Part shown: positions 61,063-64,000 of the stretch, in pieces
Numbering within the stretch: position 1 is the first letter of the stretch
Layout: every line of letters begins with the position of its first letter
Assembly: GCF_042677205.1 (NCBI RefSeq)
Contig: NZ_JBHTIU010000008.1
Coordinates: forward strand, 62,001-126,000
Length of the DNA stretch: 64,000 bases
Reading direction: 5' to 3'
Source: Paenibacillus_L residui
Lineage (GTDB): Bacteria > Bacillota > Bacilli > Paenibacillales > NBRC-103111
Translations under genes and position numbers: made by a program
Notes under the pieces: model-generated
What the model was told of the DNA's origin: nothing
Seen by the model: the letters and a program-made list of their open reading frames with translations, nothing else
Database searches by the model: none

Positions 61063-61269
61063 CTACTGGGGAAGATGATCCTTAAGGGCTTGAACCAAAG
61101 TGGAATGGGTAGGTTCATCCGTATTTTTCCAAATAATTTCAAATAACACGCCTAACCCGGGAAGGGCCTGATCCGTGCTGTCAATCGAACCTTCAATCAC
61201 ATCCGTCAGTTCTTCTGTCGATTTGCCCTGTACTCGCTGCACAATAGCCTGCCTTAAGTCGATATTCAT
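61063..61269 (-). CDS. sspI: Small acid-soluble spore protein I
   Basis: 68-residue SspI, a minor spore core protein. It has the family pattern NIDLRQAIVQRVQGKSTEEL near the start and LPGLGVLFEIIWKN in the middle. The ATG at 61269 is nine bases after GGAGGT on the minus strand; the longer frame to 61344 has no site. In B. subtilis sspI also lies beside a SpoU-type methyltransferase gene (ysgA), the same neighbourhood as here. It should be expressed in the forespore, divergently from the Ktr gene. Confidence 0.93.
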   Translation of the reverse strand: MNIDLRQAIVQRVQGKSTEELTDVIEGSIDSTDQALPGLGVLFEIIWKNTDEPTHSTLVQALKDHLPQ

Positions 61270-61453
61270 CGTGAGAAAACCTCCGTTGTCGTAAGATTCG
61301 TCGCGAGCAACCACAAAAGTTGCCCTATCTAAAGGCCGAACCATTTACCATATATAAAAGTGGGGGATGAAGCAAGCCACGAAGCCTGCTTTAGGGGGAA
61401 TTGTTATTAATATGTCTTTAGGCACCCCCTTTTATGTATGGATCCCTACGGTA

Positions 61454-61462
61454 TGGTATAAT
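61454..61462 (+). promoter_or_regulatory. Extended -10 promoter of the Ktr regulator gene
   Basis: TGGTATAAT (TG at 61454, TATAAT at 61457-61462) lies 30 bases before the start codon; the -35 is poor, as expected for an extended -10 promoter. Confidence 0.6.
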
Positions 61463-61491
61463 TCTAGGAAGAAGCTAAAGGAGCGGTAGCG

Positions 61492-62151
61492 ATGAAAAAA
61501 CAATTTGCCATTATCGGAATGGGCCGCTTCGGTTCGAGTGTGGCCAAGTCTTTATCGAAATCCGGGTATGATGTGTTGGCTGTCGATTCCAACGGCCAGA
61601 AGGTACAGGAAATGAGTGCCTTCGTGACCCAAGCGGTTCAAGCGGATTCCACGGATGAAGAAGCACTGAAGGCGCTGGGAATCCATCATTTTGATGTCGT
61701 TGTCGTAGCTATCGGGCAGGATATTCAATCCAGCATTCTGACTACCCTGATTCTCAAAGATCTGGGCATCCAGAAGATTATTGTCAAGGCGCAGAACGAT
61801 TTGCATGGCAATGTGCTGAAGAAAATCGGCGCGGACAAGGTCATTTTTCCGGAAAGGGATATGGGAAATCGGGTCGCTCATCACTTGATCTCTCCCAACA
61901 TCTTGGATTACGTTGAATTATCCGATGATTACAGCATCGTGGAGATTAAAGCGTCTCCCCAGATGATCGGCAAAAGTTTGCTGCAGTTGGATATCCGGGC
62001 CAAATATCGCTGTAATGTGATGGCTATCAAAACAGGCACCCATATGAATATTGCACCTCATGCTGAAGATGCGATCAAGGAGGACGATGTTCTTGTCGTC
62101 GTAGGGAAGAACGAGGATTTAGTCGAATTCGAGAAAACGTTCACGAAGTAA
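61492..62151 (+). CDS. Potassium uptake regulator, KtrA/KtrC (TrkA) family
   Basis: 219-residue cytosolic RCK protein: RCK_N with the nucleotide fold IGMGRFGSSVAKSL and the acidic strand end AVDSN, then the RCK_C domain (about 137-219), the c-di-AMP-binding part in KtrA/KtrC. It gates a KtrB/KtrD channel by ATP/ADP; no channel gene is adjacent, so it resembles the separately encoded KtrC. The ATG at 61492 follows AAAGGAGCGG. It ends 10 bases before the methyltransferase gene, so the two are co-transcribed. Confidence 0.93.
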   Translation: MKKQFAIIGMGRFGSSVAKSLSKSGYDVLAVDSNGQKVQEMSAFVTQAVQADSTDEEALKALGIHHFDVVVVAIGQDIQSSILTTLILKDLGIQKIIVKAQNDLHGNVLKKIGADKVIFPERDMGNRVAHHLISPNILDYVELSDDYSIVEIKASPQMIGKSLLQLDIRAKYRCNVMAIKTGTHMNIAPHAEDAIKEDDVLVVVGKNEDLVEFEKTFTK

Positions 62152-62161
62152 CGGAGGCTGT

Positions 62162-62962
62162 ATGACCAACGAAATTACATCAGTTAATAACCTGAGGGTT
62201 AAGCAGTGGGCGCAGCTGCTTGGCAGGAAGGGAAGAGACGAGCAGAATAAATATTTGATCGAGGGCACGCATCTGGTACAGGAGGCTTTGCGTTCGAACG
62301 AGCCGGTCGAGATGGTGCTTTATTCCATGGAACGCGGCCTTCCGCCGGAGCTCAAGGACAACGATCGTGCGGGGCGGGAGGAATGGATAGCCGTTACGGA
62401 AGCGGTGCTTTCCAAAGTGACGGATACCCGAACGCCGCAAAGCGTCGCTGCTATTGTCAGGAAGAGGGAAGAATCGGCCGAAGGGCTGCTGTCGTTATCG
62501 GACGGATTGGTCGTTGTCGTGGATGGAATTCAGGACCCCGGCAATCTGGGGACCATCATTCGGGCGGCCGATGCTGCCGGCGCTTCCGGAGTCGTGCTCG
62601 GACAAGGCACCGTGGACTTGTATAACCCGAAGACCATTCGCGCCACTATGGGATCGCTGTTCCATCTGCCCGTTGTGCAGGCAGAGCTGGCCCCGCTGCT
62701 TCGCAAAGCGGGCGATAGAGGCATTCAACTGCTGAATACTTCGTTGAATGCAAGCAAGACCTGCTACGAAACCGACTTCAGACAGGCGACCTGGATCATT
62801 CTCGGCAACGAAGGGGCAGGGGTTTCGGAAGAGGTGAGCCGTCTGGCCAATCATAACGTAATCATTCCTATGCGGGGCCGTGCGGAATCGTTGAATGTTG
62901 CCATGGCCGGAACCATTCTTCTGTACGAGGCGCTTCGACAGCGGTCTTTTCAGCAAATATAA
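62162..62962 (+). CDS. SpoU/TrmH-family RNA 2'-O-methyltransferase (YsgA-like)
   Basis: 266-residue SPOUT methyltransferase with an N-terminal substrate-binding domain (1-100). The knotted catalytic domain has the three SpoU motifs: NLGTIIRAADAAGASG, WIILGNEGAGVSEEV and SLNVAMAGTILLYEAL. It methylates ribose 2'-O in rRNA or tRNA. Size and location next to sspI match ysgA of B. subtilis. The ATG at 62162 follows GGAGG. The usual next gene in Bacillales, pheS, is not found in the remaining kilobase. Confidence 0.94.
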   Translation: MTNEITSVNNLRVKQWAQLLGRKGRDEQNKYLIEGTHLVQEALRSNEPVEMVLYSMERGLPPELKDNDRAGREEWIAVTEAVLSKVTDTRTPQSVAAIVRKREESAEGLLSLSDGLVVVVDGIQDPGNLGTIIRAADAAGASGVVLGQGTVDLYNPKTIRATMGSLFHLPVVQAELAPLLRKAGDRGIQLLNTSLNASKTCYETDFRQATWIILGNEGAGVSEEVSRLANHNVIIPMRGRAESLNVAMAGTILLYEALRQRSFQQI

Positions 62963-63006
62963 TTCCTGTCCAACCGACTAAGATAAAATTAGTACCCAAA
63001 CAATAC

Positions 63007-63058
63007 AAAAGACTGGAGGGGGATCTGTTTTTACTCGATCCTTTCATCAGTCTTTTTT
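63007..63058 (+). terminator. Terminator of the Ktr-methyltransferase unit
   Basis: AAAAGACTG (63007-63015) and CAGTCTTTT (63048-63056) with an inner GGATC/GATCC stem, followed by TT. Strong intrinsic terminator. Confidence 0.88.
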
Positions 63059-63339
63059 CATCCTCCGCGGCGATCAAAAGCAGGGATTTCTCATCCTTTA
63101 AGCATGAACCCAGGTGATCAACGGGTTAGGGGATGTGATGAGTGCTTTGCTCAAGTTTTTTTCCCAAGCTCTTGCTCGGATTTTAAAACACTGATCTCAG
63201 CGTTCGCCTGACATTTTATCCTGCCCTTCTGAACACGAATTTTTATCTCATTTCGTTTCTAAATGAGACCTGCTCGTCAAGCGTCTATTTTTACGAATGT
63301 CAGAATGCCTATTTTGGTGCCCACTTCTCCAATCTTATT
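63059..63339. other. Intergenic region, nothing recognised
   Basis: About 280 bases between convergent genes. Only a perfect 8-pair stem TCTCATTT/AAATGAGA (63246-63268) without a T-run was noticed. No T-box of the pheS type is visible. Confidence 0.5.
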
Positions 63340-63909
63340 TTAATCTAGCCTTTTATGGTTGGTCGGTCCTACTCCTAACATGATAAGAATGTAAACCATG
63401 GCCAATGGTATAACGCTCATATTTTTCAAAAAGAACAGGTAGGCATTATATGCGGATTGTGCTGAATGTTCAACCGAATTGATATCTAAAATGTCGAGGA
63501 TTGGGGTTAAAGAAAGATTCTCGATGACGATAATAGCTAAATTTCCTAGGCCATATAAGAACACAAGGAATATCACGATTTGAGCAAGAAAGAAGCAGGG
63601 CCAATTTTTCTTCAGATGCAAGGAACAAGAATCCCCAAGCCTCTGCCAAAACCTCTTCCGCCACAAACTTGTCAAATTTCCAGTAGTCATAAGGCAAAGC
63701 ATGAGCAGAAACAATACGATTCTTGTCAATTCCACTAAAATTTCAAATACCATGGGTACTTGAAGCTGATTCCACATTTGATATGCACGGATACAAGACG
63801 GGATAAGTGCAAGGATGAGCAGGGAGAGATGGCGGTAAAAAAACAAGACGGAGGAAAAAAGTGTATGGAGACCATATTTTCCATAACGCATAAGATCAGA
63901 AAATCCCAT
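63340..63909 (-). CDS. Hypothetical multi-pass membrane protein
   Basis: Not recognised. 189 residues with about five hydrophobic segments (residues about 14-39, 53-75, 101-130 and 160-180, the third possibly double) and short polar loops. The N-terminus has FSDLMRYGKYGLHTLF, and a Trp/Arg-rich loop near 78-90 (LWRKRFWQRLG) is cytosolic by the positive-inside rule. The ATG at 63909 is preceded by GAGGTGATCTT, a strong site, so the gene is real. Composition is AT-richer than the neighbours, which hints at separate origin. It loosely resembles YesL/DUF624-type small membrane proteins, but no motif was confirmed. Confidence 0.65.
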   Translation of the reverse strand: MGFSDLMRYGKYGLHTLFSSVLFFYRHLSLLILALIPSCIRAYQMWNQLQVPMVFEILVELTRIVLFLLMLCLMTTGNLTSLWRKRFWQRLGDSCSLHLKKNWPCFFLAQIVIFLVFLYGLGNLAIIVIENLSLTPILDILDINSVEHSAQSAYNAYLFFLKNMSVIPLAMVYILIMLGVGPTNHKRLD

Positions 63910-64000
63910 AAGATCACCTCGTTTAACGATCAGATTATCTGTACAATGTTTAAAAGATAAATGATACTAACGGGAATAATGAACAGATTTTTTATGCCCA

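Noticed and set aside
1..64000. tRNA, rRNA, complete insertion sequence or prophage
   Set aside because: No cloverleaf genes, rRNA segments, transposase or phage structural genes were recognised on either strand.

Overview
The window looks like a chromosomal segment of a spore-forming, Gram-positive Bacillales bacterium, most likely Paenibacillus or a close relative. The evidence is strong AGGAGG-type ribosome binding sites with frequent TTG/GTG starts, a T-box glycyl-tRNA synthetase gene, a Lia-type envelope stress locus, an sspI spore-protein gene next to a SpoU-type RNA methyltransferase and a potassium-channel regulator, LplB/YtcP-type sugar permeases, membrane-bound AraC regulators and CcpA-type cre boxes. 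Base composition is about 50-55 % GC by eye, with one AT-rich island at 27.35-28.0 kb. No tRNA or rRNA gene, complete insertion sequence, prophage or CRISPR array was seen.

Layout. 1-5.5 kb: the 3' end of a DUF5050-like gene, a large hybrid histidine kinase and a divergent FAD monooxygenase. 5.5-11.8 kb: carbohydrate use, with an AraC-GH39 fusion, a lone PTS EIIC and a GH3 glucosidase. 12.6-19.6 kb: a SorC-type regulator leads a six-gene operon with a ribose-type ABC importer, a stand-alone TrpA-like TIM barrel and an FGGY kinase; this is the best candidate for an undescribed pathway. 19.7-26.5 kb: recQ with a structured leader, glyS with its T-box, an HxlR regulator fused by overlap to a CrcB/Fluc pair, and a histidine phosphatase. 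26.5-34.2 kb: an NlpC/P60 hydrolase, an AT-rich island with a WalR-like box, an Eis-like acetyltransferase, a proline peptidase, an acyltransferase and an ABC-2 exporter.

34.4-39.7 kb: a Lia/Psp operon (LiaI-like, PspA, PspC, second PspA, LiaF, LiaS, LiaR), followed by a candidate small RNA and a 29-residue membrane peptide. 39.7-47.8 kb: a cation efflux protein, GNAT, glucose-6-phosphate dehydrogenase, a Tat-exported phosphoesterase and release factor 3. 48-54 kb: a membrane AraC regulator with a perfect cre box, driving an oligosaccharide ABC importer. 54.2-57.8 kb: a Tat-targeted dehydrogenase small subunit, a GMC oxidoreductase with a Cys cluster, and a dedicated TatC/TatA pair. 58.1-64 kb: a CotSA/YheC-like spore-coat pair, a HAD phosphatase, a multibranched terminator RNA, sspI, a Ktr regulator, a SpoU methyltransferase and an unknown membrane protein.

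The intergenic DNA is rich in repeats. A REP-like hairpin (AAAG...TGCA-loop-TGCA...CTTT) occurs in four arrays with a 50-52 bp period. A separate dispersed element of about 39 bp, ending in ATGCCAA, occurs four times. There are also a 43-44 bp minisatellite, a 40 bp pyrimidine repeat and further short shared motifs. All start choices, motifs and pairings were read by eye; no homology search or folding was run.
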